Positions 40,267 to 49,882 of a stretch of 64,000 bases of DNA are shown here, in pieces. The stretch lies in assembly GCF_014652915.1 (NCBI RefSeq), contig NZ_BMZS01000001.1, positions 1 through 64,000 of the forward strand, given 5' to 3'. Source of the DNA: Thalassobaculum fulvum (lineage in GTDB: Bacteria > Pseudomonadota > Alphaproteobacteria > Thalassobaculales > Thalassobaculaceae). Positions within the stretch are counted from its first letter, which is position 1; every line of letters starts with the position of its first letter. The position numbers and the translations under genes were made by a program. A model generated the notes under the pieces. That model had not been told where the DNA came from and did no database searches. It worked only from the letters and a program-made list of their open reading frames with translations.

Positions 40267-41814
40267 ATGATCCGCTCCCTGCGCAACCTGTTCCGGCTGA
40301 TCCGGATCGCCTGGATCATGGCCCGGCACGGGGTGCTGGAGCCGCTGGAGACGGTGGCGGAGGCGCCGGCCCTGGGTCTGTTCGCCCGGCTCGCCCGGCG
40401 GCTGCGCGACCCGCGGGTCGCCGGTCGCTGGGGGCAGCGGCTGGCCGCCGCCCTGGTGGCGCTCGGCCCCAGCTTCATCAAGTTCGGCCAGTCGCTGGCG
40501 ACCCGCGCCGACCTGATCGGCGACCAGGCCTCGGCCGATCTGACCATGCTGCAGGACCGGCTGCCGCCGTTCGCCCCGGCGACCGCGCGCGCCACCCTGG
40601 AGTCCGAGCTCGGCGCCCCGGTCGACGCGTTGTTCGCGCGGTTCGACGAGGTGCCGGTGGCGGCCGCCTCGATCGCCCAGGTGCACCGCGCCCGCACCGC
40701 CGACGGCCGCGAGGTCGCGGTCAAGGTGCTGCGGCCCGGCATCGAGGCGGCGGTGGCCCGCGACCTCGACCTGTTCGAATGGATCGCCGAGACGGTCGAG
40801 CGGATGCTGCCGTGGACCGAGCGGCTGCGCCCGGTCGAGACCGTCCGGGTGTTCCGCGAGACCGTCGAGATCGAGCTCGACCTGCGCTACGAGGCCGCGG
40901 CCGCGGCCGAGCTGGCGGAGAACTTCCAGGACGATTCCGACTTCCGGGTGGCCGCGGTCGACTGGGACCGGACGACCCGGCGGATCCTCACCACCGCCTG
41001 GGTCGAGGGCTGCCGGATCGACGACCTGGCGTCGCTGCACGCCCACGGCCTGGACCCGACCGAGCTGCTGGCCAAGGCCGCCGCGGTGTTCTTCACCCAG
41101 GTGTTCCGCGACGGCTTCTTCCACGCCGACATGCATCCCGGGAACATGCTGGTCGAGCCGGACGGCACCCTGGTGCCGGTCGATTTCGGGATCATGGGCC
41201 GGGTCGACCTGGCCACCCGCTTCTACCTGGCCGACACCCTGACCGGGTTCCTGAACGGCGACTGGCGGGCGGTGGCGGAGATCCACTTCCGCATGGGCTT
41301 CGTGCCGGCCGGCAAGTCGATCGACCTGTTCACCCAGGCCTGCCGGTCGATCGGCGAGCCGGTCATGGACAAGCCGCTGCACGAGATCTCGGTGGCCCGG
41401 CTGCTCGGCCAGGTGCTGCGGATCGCCGAGACCTTCGAGATGCGCGCCCAGCCGCAGCTCCTGCTGCTGCACAAGACCATGGTGGTGGCCGAGGGGGTCG
41501 GCCGGAAGCTGAACCCGGACGTCAACATGTGGGCGCTGGCCCGGCCGCTGATCGAGCGGTGGATGATCGAGAACCGCGGGCCGGAGGCGCTGCTCGGGCG
41601 CGGCGCCGACGACGTGGTCCGCACCCTCTCCCGCCTGCCGGCCCTGGTGCGCGCCGCCGACCGGCTGCTGCAGCACCTGGACGAGGGCGGGCTGAAGGTC
41701 CACCCCGAGAGCCTGCGGGTCCACGCCGAGCTGTCCGCCCGCCAGCGCTTCCCGGCCTGGCCGGTGCTGGCCGCCGTGCTTGCCGGCCTGCTGATCGGGC
41801 TGCTGCTGGAGTAG
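40267..41814 (+). CDS. ubiB: ubiquinone biosynthesis kinase-like protein UbiB
   Basis: A 515-residue protein of the ADCK/UbiB family. It has the KxGQ-like segment ([14 protein letters not shown]), the ATP-binding [10 protein letters not shown], and the catalytic-loop and metal-binding region [15 protein letters not shown] with PVDFGIMG. One or two C-terminal membrane helices ([18 protein letters not shown]) anchor it. It supports ubiquinone synthesis in the inner membrane as an atypical ATPase/kinase. Confidence 0.95.
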   Translation: MIRSLRNLFRLIRIAWIMARHGVLEPLETVAEAPALGLFARLARRLRDPRVAGRWGQRLAAALVALGPSFIKFGQSLATRADLIGDQASADLTMLQDRLPPFAPATARATLESELGAPVDALFARFDEVPVAAASIAQVHRARTADGREVAVKVLRPGIEAAVARDLDLFEWIAETVERMLPWTERLRPVETVRVFRETVEIELDLRYEAAAAAELAENFQDDSDFRVAAVDWDRTTRRILTTAWVEGCRIDDLASLHAHGLDPTELLAKAAAVFFTQVFRDGFFHADMHPGNMLVEPDGTLVPVDFGIMGRVDLATRFYLADTLTGFLNGDWRAVAEIHFRMGFVPAGKSIDLFTQACRSIGEPVMDKPLHEISVARLLGQVLRIAETFEMRAQPQLLLLHKTMVVAEGVGRKLNPDVNMWALARPLIERWMIENRGPEALLGRGADDVVRTLSRLPALVRAADRLLQHLDEGGLKVHPESLRVHAELSARQRFPAWPVLAAVLAGLLIGLLLE

Positions 41815-41839
41815 CGGCCGTGCGCCCGTCGCCTGTCCA

Positions 41840-41915
41840 CCGATAGGTCCCGGCTCTGCGGGGCCATGCCCCTTCGGCCGGGATGAGGGACCTTGTGGGA
41901 AATCCACCTCCATGG
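41840..41915. repeat. 76-bp direct repeat, copy 1, containing a palindromic-repeat arm
   Basis: It is identical to 42056-42131 except at one position (A 41866 against G 42082). It contains the GGTCCCGG...CCGGGATGAGG arm of the dispersed repeat plus about 30 bp of flank, GACCTTGTGGGAAATCC and CACCTCCATGG. Confidence 0.85.
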
Positions 41916-41935
41916 GGGTTCCGGTGTGGGGGTTC

Positions 41936-42046
41936 CGGTGACAGTGCACTTATCTTCATGGGTTCGACACCATGCTCGTCAGCCCGTCGCTCGCGGACAC
42001 GAGATCGAGTGCACTGTCATCGCATTGAGTGCACTGTCACCGTATT
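41936..42046. mobile_element. small inverted-repeat element or insertion-sequence remnant
   Basis: Perfect 15-bp inverted repeats, CGGTGACAGTGCACT (41936-41950) and AGTGCACTGTCACCG (42028-42042), bound about 77 bp. The right end is tandemly duplicated as a 20-bp unit (42007-42026 and 42027-42046, two mismatches). It separates the two copies of the 76-bp direct repeat. No transposase reading frame is present. The rest of 41815-42234 is repeat sequence. Confidence 0.55.
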
Positions 42047-42055
42047 ACGTATTGG

Positions 42056-42180
42056 CCGATAGGTCCCGGCTCTGCGGGGCCGTGCCCCTTCGGCCGGGAT
42101 GAGGGACCTTGTGGGAAATCCACCTCCATGGCCTCATCCCGGAGCGGGGCGCCGAAGGCGAAACGCATCCGGGACCCATT
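42056..42180. repeat. 76-bp direct repeat, copy 2, followed by a complementary arm
   Basis: After the 76-bp unit, the opposite arm CCTCATCCCGG...CCGGGACCC continues to 42178. Together they form a complete dispersed palindromic element (TCCCGG subtype), whereas copy 1 is a single arm. Confidence 0.8.
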
Positions 42181-42234
42181 TGCCGATAGACAGGCAGCAG
42201 CCGACATGACCGCAAGGCGCGGGAGGGACTTCGC

Positions 42235-43287
42235 ATGATCACGGAACGCATCGCCGCATTGCCGCTGCTGCCGACGACGGTGGTCGGCAGCTACCCGCAG
42301 CCGGGCTGGCTGGTCGACCCCGAGGCGCTGAAGCAGGCCGGTGTGCCGCGGCTGCGCGCCAAGGGAATCTGGCGGCTGTCCGGCGAGCAGCTGGCCGAGG
42401 GCCAGCGCGACGCCACCGTGCTGGCGGTGCACGACATGGAGCGCGCCGGCATCGACATCGTCGGCGACGGCGAGGCCGGGCGCGAGAGCTACTCCAACCA
42501 GTTCGCCACGGCGCTTGAGGGCGTCGACATCGAGACCCCGGGCAGCACCATCGGCCGCTACGGCCAGACCACCCTGGTGCCGCGGGTCGTCGGCCCGGTC
42601 CGCCGGGTCCGGCCGGTGATCGTCGACGAGGTGAAGTTCCTGCGGGCGCAGACCGACCGGCCGATCAAGGTGACCCTGCCCGGGCCGTTCACCATGACCC
42701 AGCAGGCCTCCAACGAGCACTATGCCGACGACGCCGACCTGGCGATGGCCTACGCCGCCGCCGTCAACGAGGAGCTGATGGAGCTGTTCGCCGCCGGCGC
42801 CGACATCGTGCAGTTGGACGAGCCCTGGATGCAGGCCCGGCCGAAGCTGGCGCACGACTACGCGGTCCCGGCGATCAACCGGGCGCTCGAGGGCGCGCCG
42901 GGCACCACCGCCGTGCACCTGTGCTTCGGCTACGCCGCCATCGTGAAAGACAAGCCGAGCGGCTACTCGTTCCTGCCCGAGCTCGAGGCCTCGACCGCCG
43001 ACATCGTCTCGATCGAGGCGGCGCAGCCGGGGCTCGACCCCGCCGCGCTGGCCGCCTTGCCGAGCAAGCGCATCATGCTCGGCGTCATCGACCTGAACGA
43101 CCCGAAGCCGGAGACCGCCGAGATCGTGGCCGGGCGCCTGCGCGCCGCCCTGAAGCACATGCCGGCCGAGCGCCTGATCGCCGCCCCGGACTGCGGCATG
43201 AAGTACCTGCCGCGCGCCGTGGCGTTCGCCAAGCTGAAGGCGATGGCCGAGGGCGCGCGGATCGTGCGGGACGAGCTGGGGCGGTAG
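42235..43287 (+). CDS. MetE-like (cobalamin-independent methionine synthase C-terminal) protein
   Basis: A 350-residue single-domain protein equivalent to the catalytic C-terminal half of MetE, without the N-terminal domain. It has TVVGSYPQPGW at the N-terminus, the core VTLPGPFTMTQQ, and candidate zinc ligands in VHLCFGY (His-x-Cys) and APDCGM (Cys). Such core-MetE proteins transfer methyl groups, and some take donors other than methyltetrahydrofolate. The start ATG 42235 is preceded by GGGAGGGA. It stands alone, downstream of a repeat-rich region. Confidence 0.88.
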   Translation: MITERIAALPLLPTTVVGSYPQPGWLVDPEALKQAGVPRLRAKGIWRLSGEQLAEGQRDATVLAVHDMERAGIDIVGDGEAGRESYSNQFATALEGVDIETPGSTIGRYGQTTLVPRVVGPVRRVRPVIVDEVKFLRAQTDRPIKVTLPGPFTMTQQASNEHYADDADLAMAYAAAVNEELMELFAAGADIVQLDEPWMQARPKLAHDYAVPAINRALEGAPGTTAVHLCFGYAAIVKDKPSGYSFLPELEASTADIVSIEAAQPGLDPAALAALPSKRIMLGVIDLNDPKPETAEIVAGRLRAALKHMPAERLIAAPDCGMKYLPRAVAFAKLKAMAEGARIVRDELGR

Positions 43288-43300
43288 GCGGCGCGGCCGT

Positions 43301-45373
43301 TCAGGCCTTGCGCATCCACACCGCGGTGTCGTGGAACGCCGCGCCGCCGGAAGGCGGCGGCGAGTCGGCGCTGGTGAGCGCGTTGATGCCGATGCCCTCC
43401 TCGAAGGCGGCGTTCGGCCATACCGACTCGACGACCACGGTGGTCGGCTGCACCCCGTCGAACACCTTCGCGTGCAGCACCACCGAGCCCTGCTCGTTGC
43501 CGAGCCGCACCCGGTCGCCGTCGCCGAAGCCGAGCGCCGAAGCGGTGTCGGGATGCACCATCACCGTCGGCCGGGCCTCGCGCTTGCGGCTGGTCGGGGT
43601 CTCGGTGAACGAGGTGTTCAGGTAGTTGCGGGCCGGCGCGGTCACCATCCGGTACGGCTTCTCCGGAGTCGCCCGGTCGATGATGTCGACATGGTCGGGC
43701 AGGCCCGGGATGCCCTTGCCGAGCGGGCCGACGGCCTCCCAGTCGGCGGCGAACTCGAACCGGCCGGACCTGGTCGGGAACCCGGTCAGGAAGTGCTGCT
43801 CCTCCCAGGACGGCGACACGTCCAGCCACTTGCGGCCGACCATCTCGTCGAAGCCGGGATAGCCGGAGCGCTTCAGGGTGGCGTCGATCAGCTCCGCCTC
43901 GGTCATGTCCATGGCCGGGTGCTCGGCCCCGAGCCGGCGCAGCAGCGCGTTCTGGACCCAGTGGTTGGAGCGGCACTCGCCGGGGGCCTCGATCACCCGG
44001 TCGTGCACCTCGAGATGCGGGTGGCCGCCGGCGGTGTAGATGTCGGCGTGCTCCAGGAACGTCGTGGCCGGCAGCACCACGTCGGCGTGCCGCGCGGTCT
44101 CGGTTAGGAACTGCTCGTGCACGCACAGGAACAGGTCGTCGCGGCTCAGCCCCTTCAGCACCCGGTGGCTGTCCGGCGCCACCGCCGCCGGGTTGGTGTT
44201 CTGGATCAGCATGGCGGTGACCGGCGGGCCCTGGCGGACCACCGAATCCTCGCCGGTCAGCACCGGGCCGATCCGCGACATGTCGAGCACCCTGGTGCCG
44301 GGGCGGACCCGGTCGGTCGCCTCGATCAGGGTCTTGTCGACCGTGTAGTAGCCGTCGACCTTCCACAGCGCGCCGCCGCCGCGGTGCCTCCACTTGCCGC
44401 CGACCGCCGGGATCGCCGCCACCGCGTGCACCTGCATCGGCCCGTTGCGCGACCGGGCGAAGCCGTAGCCGAGGCGGATGAACGCCCGGTCGGTCCGGCC
44501 GTAGCGTTGCGCCAGCGCCTCGATCTGCGCCGCCGGCACCCCGGAGATCGCCTCGGCCCATTCCGGCGTCCGGCTCGCCAGGTGCGCCTCCAGCGCGGCC
44601 GCGCCCTCGGTGTAGCGCGCCAGGTACTCGCGGTCGGCATAGCCGTCGCGGAACAGCACGTGCATGATCGCGCAGGCGACCGCCCCGTCGGTGCCGGGGC
44701 GCACCATGACGTGCTCGTCGGCCGCCTCGGCGGTCGGCGTGCGGTACGGATCGACCACCACGAAACGGGCGCCGCGCTCCTTGCGGGCCTTGGTCACGTG
44801 GGTCATCACGTTGACCTGGGTCGAGACCGGGTTGCCGCCCCACATGACGATGAGGTCGGATTCCGCCATCTCGCGCGGGTCGGAGCCGCCGACCTTGCCG
44901 GAGCCGGCGATCCAGCCGGCCTTCACCACCGTGGTGCAGATGTTGGCGTCCTGGCCGGAATAGCCCATGACGTTGCGCAGCCGGTTGATGCCGTCGCGGT
45001 TCACCAGCCCCATGGTGCCGGCGAAGTAGTACGGCCACACCGTCTCCGGCCCGAGACGCGCCGCCGCCACCGCGAACGCGCCGGCCACCCGGTCCAGCGC
45101 CTCGCCCCAGGGGATCTCGCGGAACTGGTCCGAGCCCTTCGGCCCGACCCTGAGCAGCGGGCGCTTCAGCCGGTCCGGGTGGTGCACCCGCTCGGCGTAG
45201 CGCGCGACCTTCGCGCACACCACGCCGGCGGTGTAGTCGTTGTCCGCCGCGCCGCGGACCCGGCCGATGGTGTGGGCGTCGATCCGCTCGACCTCCAGCG
45301 CGCAGGCGCTGGGGCAGTCGTGCGGGCAGACCGAGGGGACGATGGCGGGGGAGGCGAGGGCGTCGAGCGGCAT
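43301..45373 (-). CDS. molybdopterin-dependent oxidoreductase with N-terminal 4Fe-4S site
   Basis: A 690-residue protein of the DMSO-reductase/formate-dehydrogenase superfamily. Four Cys (16, 20, 24 and 53; CPHDCPSAC and VVCAK) bind a 4Fe-4S cluster, followed by the molybdopterin domains (IVMWGGNPVSTQVNVM, FVVVDPYRTP) and the C-terminal dinucleotide-binding domain (ARPTVMVHPDTASALGFGDG). There is no Tat signal, so it is cytosolic. No electron-transfer subunit or Mo-cofactor gene is next to it, so its partner and substrate are unknown. Confidence 0.9.
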   Translation of the reverse strand: MPLDALASPAIVPSVCPHDCPSACALEVERIDAHTIGRVRGAADNDYTAGVVCAKVARYAERVHHPDRLKRPLLRVGPKGSDQFREIPWGEALDRVAGAFAVAAARLGPETVWPYYFAGTMGLVNRDGINRLRNVMGYSGQDANICTTVVKAGWIAGSGKVGGSDPREMAESDLIVMWGGNPVSTQVNVMTHVTKARKERGARFVVVDPYRTPTAEAADEHVMVRPGTDGAVACAIMHVLFRDGYADREYLARYTEGAAALEAHLASRTPEWAEAISGVPAAQIEALAQRYGRTDRAFIRLGYGFARSRNGPMQVHAVAAIPAVGGKWRHRGGGALWKVDGYYTVDKTLIEATDRVRPGTRVLDMSRIGPVLTGEDSVVRQGPPVTAMLIQNTNPAAVAPDSHRVLKGLSRDDLFLCVHEQFLTETARHADVVLPATTFLEHADIYTAGGHPHLEVHDRVIEAPGECRSNHWVQNALLRRLGAEHPAMDMTEAELIDATLKRSGYPGFDEMVGRKWLDVSPSWEEQHFLTGFPTRSGRFEFAADWEAVGPLGKGIPGLPDHVDIIDRATPEKPYRMVTAPARNYLNTSFTETPTSRKREARPTVMVHPDTASALGFGDGDRVRLGNEQGSVVLHAKVFDGVQPTTVVVESVWPNAAFEEGIGINALTSADSPPPSGGAAFHDTAVWMRKA

Positions 45374-45416
45374 GGACGGGAGGGTAGTGCGGGGCGGGGC
45401 CGAGTGGAAGAGCGCC

Positions 45417-45548
45417 GAGGCGGTGGGTGGGTCCCGGACCTTCGCGGCCTTGCCGCTGCGTCCGGGATGACGTCATTTCTTGATTGGACGTCATCCCGGG
45501 CGGTCCTCGACTTGGTCGAGGGGCGATCCGGGACCCACCCACCGCCTC
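45417..45548. repeat. dispersed palindromic repeat (TCCCGG subtype), complete
   Basis: The terminal arms 45417-45437 and 45528-45548 are perfect over 21 nt; inside them CCGGGATGACGTC and GACGTCATCCCGG also pair. It sits between divergent genes, so a terminator role does not fit this copy. Confidence 0.85.
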
Positions 45549-45634
45549 GCACTCGAAAACCTCCTGCGCGCCGTTTGACAACCTCTGCCGAGCCCGCTCC
45601 CAATGCGGTTCCCGCCCGACCCAGGAGCCCCCCT

Positions 45635-46483
45635 ATGACCACCCCCGCGATCCGCCCCCGCCGCAGCTTCATCTTCGCGCCCGGCAACCGGCCGGACATG
45701 TTCCCGAAGGCCCTGAAGGTCGGGGCCGACATCATGTGCGTCGACCTGGAGGACGCGATCGCGCCGCAGCACAAGGCCGAGGCCCGGGCCGCGACGCTGA
45801 AGTGGTTCGCCGAGGCCGAGCTCGACGGGTCGGTCGAGGCGATGGTGCGGATCAACGCGCCGCGCACGCCGGAGGGCATGCGCGACATCGACGCGGTGCT
45901 GGCCTCGCCGAAGGCGCCGCCGGCGCTGATGCTGCCGAAGGTCAAGTCGCCGGCCGAGATCGTCGCCCTGACCGAGCTGTTCGACGAGATGAAGGTCCCG
46001 ACCCGCCTGCAGGTGATCGTCGAGACCAACGAGGCGCTGGAGGCGGCCTGGGAGATCGCCCGCTCGAGCGACCGGATCGACGCCCTGTTCTTCGGCGGCG
46101 TCGACATGGCCGCCGATTTGCGCTGCCGGAACTCCTGGAACGCCCTGCTGTACGCCCGCTCGCGCGTGGTGCACGCGGCCGCCGGCGCCGGGGTCGACGT
46201 GATCGACGTGCCGTACCTGGATCTCAACGACATGGCCGGCATGCGGGCCGAGGCCGAGGCCGCCGCCGAGCTCGGGTTCTCCGGCAAGGGCTCGATCCAT
46301 CCCAGCCAGGTGCCGGTCCTGAACGAGATCTTCACCCCGTCCGCCGCCGAGGTGGCCTATGCCCGCCGCGTCGTCGAGGCGTTCGAGACCGCCGACAGCG
46401 GCCTCGTCGTGCTGGACGGCAAGCTGCTGGAGAAGCCGGTGCTGCGCAGCATGTACCGGGTGCTGGCGCGGGCCGGCGCCTGA
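45635..46483 (+). CDS. HpcH/HpaI-CitE-like aldolase/lyase
   Basis: A 282-residue TIM-barrel protein of the citrate lyase beta/malyl-CoA lyase group. It has the RRSFIFAPGNRPDMFPKAL start, VDLEDAIAPQHKAEAR (metal-binding Asp/Glu), and GSIHPSQVPVLNEIFTPS near the C-terminus. Members cleave C-C bonds in acyl-CoA or hydroxyacyl compounds. Start ATG 45635 has CCAGGAG at the right distance. It is followed by a TRAP transporter, suggesting import and breakdown of a carboxylic acid. Confidence 0.9.
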   Translation: MTTPAIRPRRSFIFAPGNRPDMFPKALKVGADIMCVDLEDAIAPQHKAEARAATLKWFAEAELDGSVEAMVRINAPRTPEGMRDIDAVLASPKAPPALMLPKVKSPAEIVALTELFDEMKVPTRLQVIVETNEALEAAWEIARSSDRIDALFFGGVDMAADLRCRNSWNALLYARSRVVHAAAGAGVDVIDVPYLDLNDMAGMRAEAEAAAELGFSGKGSIHPSQVPVLNEIFTPSAAEVAYARRVVEAFETADSGLVVLDGKLLEKPVLRSMYRVLARAGA

Positions 46484-46637
46484 CGCCGTCGCCCGGCCGG
46501 AAAGCGAAGCGGCGATCTGACGCGCCCGGCCCCCGCCGGGGCCGGCGCCCCGCGCCTCCGCCGGCGATCCGTTCCCACCGCGCCACCAATGCCGTGCCCG
46601 GGGGGCGGTTGTTCCGCCGTCGGTTCCGGCGTTAGGC

Positions 46638-46648
46638 TTGTCTTACAA
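46638..46648. promoter_or_regulatory. GntR/FadR-like operator candidate upstream of the TRAP operon
   Basis: TTGTCTTACAA has TTGT/ACAA arms around three bases, similar in form to sites of FCD-type GntR regulators. It lies 142 bp before dctP. Otherwise the 46484-46789 gap is GC-rich and shows nothing clear. Confidence 0.3.
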
Positions 46649-46789
46649 AATGACATCCGACCAACGGACAACCGTCGTCCGGAAGCCGGATGCCCCCGCC
46701 TGCATGACCGCCTCGCCAGGAGCGGGACCGCGGCCGGCCAAGGCCCGGAAGTCCCGCCCACCACCCGAAGGCCCCACGGAGGAGACACC

Positions 46790-47857
46790 ATGAACATGCG
46801 CTGGACGACCACCGCCGCCGTCGCCACCGCGGCCCTGCTGGCCGCGACCGTCGCGGTGCAGGCCGCCGAGCTGCCGAAGACCACGATCAAGGTGGTCGGC
46901 AACTACAGCAACCTGCTGCAGACCAAGGAGGTCGAGAAGCCGTTCTGGACCGAGATGCTCGCCAAGGATTCCAACGGCCAGATCACCGCCGACTACAACA
47001 ACCAGGACATCCTGGGCATCAAGGACTTCTCGCTGCTGCGGCTGACCCAGGCCGGGGTCGCCGACGCGGGCGTCGGCGACATCTCGAAGATGGCCGGCGA
47101 CGACCCGGTGTTCGAGGGCTGCGACCTGGCCGGCATCACCACCGACATCGAGACCGCCCGCAAGGCGTGCGACGTCTGGAAGCCGGTGATGGCCGAGGCC
47201 ATGAAGAAGAAGTTCAACGCCCGGCTGGTGGCGCTCGGCAACAACCCGCCGATCGTGTTCTGGTGCAACAAGCCGATCGCCGGCCTGGCCGACCTGAAGG
47301 GCAAGAAGGTCCGGGTGTTCAACACCACCCAGTCCGACTTCGTCTCCGCCATCGGCGCCACCACCATCACCATGGCGTTCGGCGAGGTGGTCCCGGCCCT
47401 GCAGCGCAACGTCGTCGACTGCGCGCTGACCGGCACCCTGTCGGGCAACACCGCCGGCTGGCCGGAGGTCGCCACCCACCTGTACCCGCTGCCGGTCGGC
47501 TGGTCGATCTACTACACCGCCGTCAACGAGGACTCCTGGGAGAAGTGGGGGCCGGCCGTGCAGGGCTTCATGGACAAGGAGTTCGCCAAGCTCGAGCAGA
47601 TGAACTGGGACATCGGCGGCCAGGCCACCGACCAGGGCGTCAACTGCAACATCGGCAAGGACCCGTGCACCCTCGGCAAGAAGGGCAAGATGACCCTGGT
47701 GCCGCTGTCGGACGCCGACAAGGCGACCCGCGAGGACGTGGTGCAGAACGTCGTGCTGGTGAAGTGGGGCAAGCGCTGCGGCAAGGACTGCGCCGCCCGG
47801 TGGAACGACACGGTCGGCAAGGTCGTCGGCCTGACCATTCCGCTCGACAAGCTCTGA
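46790..47857 (+). CDS. dctP: TRAP transporter periplasmic binding protein (DctP type)
   Basis: A 355-residue binding protein with a signal peptide (about 1-24, ending VQA before AELPKTTIKV). It follows the TRAP DctP layout, with the conserved Arg region near GKKVRVFNTT and the segment ALQRNVVDCALTGTLSGN. ATG 46790 is preceded by GGAGGAGA. It is followed by a perfect hairpin, then dctQ and dctM. The substrate is probably an organic acid, as the gene lies next to a CitE-like lyase. Confidence 0.92.
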   Translation: MNMRWTTTAAVATAALLAATVAVQAAELPKTTIKVVGNYSNLLQTKEVEKPFWTEMLAKDSNGQITADYNNQDILGIKDFSLLRLTQAGVADAGVGDISKMAGDDPVFEGCDLAGITTDIETARKACDVWKPVMAEAMKKKFNARLVALGNNPPIVFWCNKPIAGLADLKGKKVRVFNTTQSDFVSAIGATTITMAFGEVVPALQRNVVDCALTGTLSGNTAGWPEVATHLYPLPVGWSIYYTAVNEDSWEKWGPAVQGFMDKEFAKLEQMNWDIGGQATDQGVNCNIGKDPCTLGKKGKMTLVPLSDADKATREDVVQNVVLVKWGKRCGKDCAARWNDTVGKVVGLTIPLDKL

Positions 47858-47877
47858 GCCGGACCTGAAGAACGCGG

Positions 47878-47903
47878 TACCGCCCTCCCCCGGGAGGGCG
47901 GTA
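47878..47903 (+). terminator. hairpin after dctP
   Basis: TACCGCCCTCCC and GGGAGGGCGGTA are a perfect 12-bp palindrome with a 2-bp centre, followed by TCGTGTT. It lies 20 bp after the dctP stop and before dctQ, so it probably limits permease expression relative to the binding protein. Confidence 0.65.
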
Positions 47904-47975
47904 TCGTGTTGCCGGCCTGCCCGTCTCGCCTCTCGTCGCTGCGCGCCCGCCCCGTCACCCAGGCCCGGAGCCGCC

Positions 47976-48590
47976 ATGGACCGCACCCTCGACCTCGCCC
48001 ACCGGCTGGCCCGCATCGGCGCCTGGGCCGGCGGCGCCCTGGTGATCCTCGCGGCCTTCGTCATCGGCCTCGACATCGTCGTCCGCAAGCTGTTCGTCCT
48101 GGCGTTCGGCGGCGCCGCCGAGCTGTCCGGCTACGTGCTGGCGATCGCCTCGTCCTGGGCGTTCGCGCTGGCGCTGCTCGATCGCGCCCACATCCGCATC
48201 GACTCGCTGTACGTCCACCTGCCGGTCCGGGTCTGCGCCATGCTCGACGTGCTCGGGCTGCTGGTCATGCTGGCGCTGGCGGCGCTCCTGACCTGGCAGG
48301 GCTGGCACGTGTTCTTCCAGTCCTGGAACCTCGGCTCGCGGGCGGTGACGGCGCTCGCCACGCCGCTGGCCTACCCGCAGTTCCTGTGGCTGGTCGGGCT
48401 GGCCTATTTCGCCCTGGTGACCGCGCTGCTGCTGGTCCGCGCGACCCACGCCCTGGTCACCGGCGACATCGCCACGGTCCAGCGCATCGCCGGATCGCGC
48501 ACCGGCCAGCAGGACCTGGAGGAAGAGCTCGAGAGCATCAGGCGCCGGGGCGGCGGATCGGGCGGCGATACCGCGGAGAACCATCCATGA
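47976..48590 (+). CDS. dctQ: TRAP transporter small permease (DctQ type)
   Basis: A 204-residue protein with four membrane helices, the expected size for DctQ, which associates with the large permease. WAFALALLDRAHIRIDSLYVHLP is the typical conserved part. The stop codon overlaps the dctM start as ATGA (4 bp), so translation is coupled. The C-terminal tail is acidic then Gly-rich. Confidence 0.92.
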   Translation: MDRTLDLAHRLARIGAWAGGALVILAAFVIGLDIVVRKLFVLAFGGAAELSGYVLAIASSWAFALALLDRAHIRIDSLYVHLPVRVCAMLDVLGLLVMLALAALLTWQGWHVFFQSWNLGSRAVTALATPLAYPQFLWLVGLAYFALVTALLLVRATHALVTGDIATVQRIAGSRTGQQDLEEELESIRRRGGGSGGDTAENHP

Positions 48591-49873
48591 TCTGGGTCAC
48601 GGTCGCCCTGCTGTTCGTCGTCCTGGCGCTCAGCATCCCGATCGCCGCGGCGCTGGCGGCGCTCGGCCTGTCGCTCGACTACCTGTACTCCTGGCTGCCG
48701 CTGCGCCTGGCGATGGGCGAGATGAGCTGGGGGGTGTCGACCGACTTCATCCTGTTCGCCATCCCGCTGTTCGTGCTGCTCGGCGAGATCCTGCTGCGCT
48801 CCGGCATCGCCGAGCGGATGTACGGCGCCATGAGCCAGTGGCTGTCCTGGCTGCCGGGCGGGCTGATGCACTCGAACATCGGCACCTGCACGCTGTTCGC
48901 GGCGGTCTCCGGCTCCAGCGTCGCGACCGCCGCCACCATCGGCACCGTGGCGGTCGGCGAGATCGAGCGGCACCGCTACAACGAGCGCCTGTTCCTCGGC
49001 ACCATCGCCGCCGGCGGCACCCTCGGCATCCTGATCCCGCCGTCGATCGTGATGATCGTCTACGGCGCGCTGACCGAGACCTCGATCCCGCAGCTCTACC
49101 TCGCCGGCATCGTGCCCGGCCTGGTGCTGGCCGCCCTGTTCATGGTCACGGTGGTGATCGCCTGCTCGGTCAAGCCGGAATGGGGCGGCGACAAGATCGC
49201 GGTGAGCTGGGGCGAGCGCTGGCGCACCCTGCCCGACCTGGTGCCGCCGCTGCTGATCTTCGCGGTGGTGATCGGCTCGATCTACACCGGCCTCGCCACG
49301 CCGACCGAGTCGGCGGCGCTGGGCGTGCTGATGGCGCTGCTGCTGGCCGCCTGGAAGCGGCGGCTGACCTGGGCGATGCTGCGCGAGACCAGCGAAGGCA
49401 CCATGCGCACCACGGCGATGATCATGCTGATCCTGATCGCCGCCAGCTTCCTCAGCTTCGTCGTCACCTCGGTCGGCATCGGCCGGCAGGTGACGCAGCT
49501 GATCACCGACAGCGGCCTGACCCCGGCCCAGACCATGTGGCTGATCGTGGCGCTCTACCTGGTGCTCGGCATGTTCATGGAATCGCTGTCGATGATGATC
49601 GCCACGGTGCCGATCATCACCCCGGTGGTGATCTCCATGGGCTACGACCCGGTGTGGTTCGGCGTGCTGATGATGCTGCTGCTGGAGACTGCGCTGGTGA
49701 CCCCGCCGGTCGGGCTCAACCTGTTCATCGTCCAGGGGGTGCGGCCGAAGGGCCAGATCCGCGACGTGATGATCGGGTCGCTGCCGTTCGTGGTCGCCCT
49801 GCTGGCGATGATCGTGCTGCTGGTGCTGCTGCCGGACCTGGCGCTCTGGCTGCCCAACTCGATCGCCCGCTGA
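48587..49873 (+). CDS. dctM: TRAP transporter large permease (DctM type)
   Basis: A 428-residue protein with about 12 helices. The conserved GEILLRSGIAERMYGAMSQW, GTLGILIPPSIVMIVYGALT and ALVTPPVGLNLFIVQG are all present. It carries out sodium-driven uptake, receiving substrate from DctP. ATG 48587 overlaps dctQ; the reading frame continues upstream only because of high GC content. It ends 9 bp before the next gene, which is probably in the same transcript. Confidence 0.93.
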   Translation: MIWVTVALLFVVLALSIPIAAALAALGLSLDYLYSWLPLRLAMGEMSWGVSTDFILFAIPLFVLLGEILLRSGIAERMYGAMSQWLSWLPGGLMHSNIGTCTLFAAVSGSSVATAATIGTVAVGEIERHRYNERLFLGTIAAGGTLGILIPPSIVMIVYGALTETSIPQLYLAGIVPGLVLAALFMVTVVIACSVKPEWGGDKIAVSWGERWRTLPDLVPPLLIFAVVIGSIYTGLATPTESAALGVLMALLLAAWKRRLTWAMLRETSEGTMRTTAMIMLILIAASFLSFVVTSVGIGRQVTQLITDSGLTPAQTMWLIVALYLVLGMFMESLSMMIATVPIITPVVISMGYDPVWFGVLMMLLLETALVTPPVGLNLFIVQGVRPKGQIRDVMIGSLPFVVALLAMIVLLVLLPDLALWLPNSIAR

Positions 49874-49882
49874 GGTCGCCGC

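Noticed and set aside
41955-41985. A tRNA T-loop-like string (GGGTTCGACACC).
   Set aside because: No acceptor, D or anticodon stems can be formed around it; it lies inside the small inverted-repeat element.
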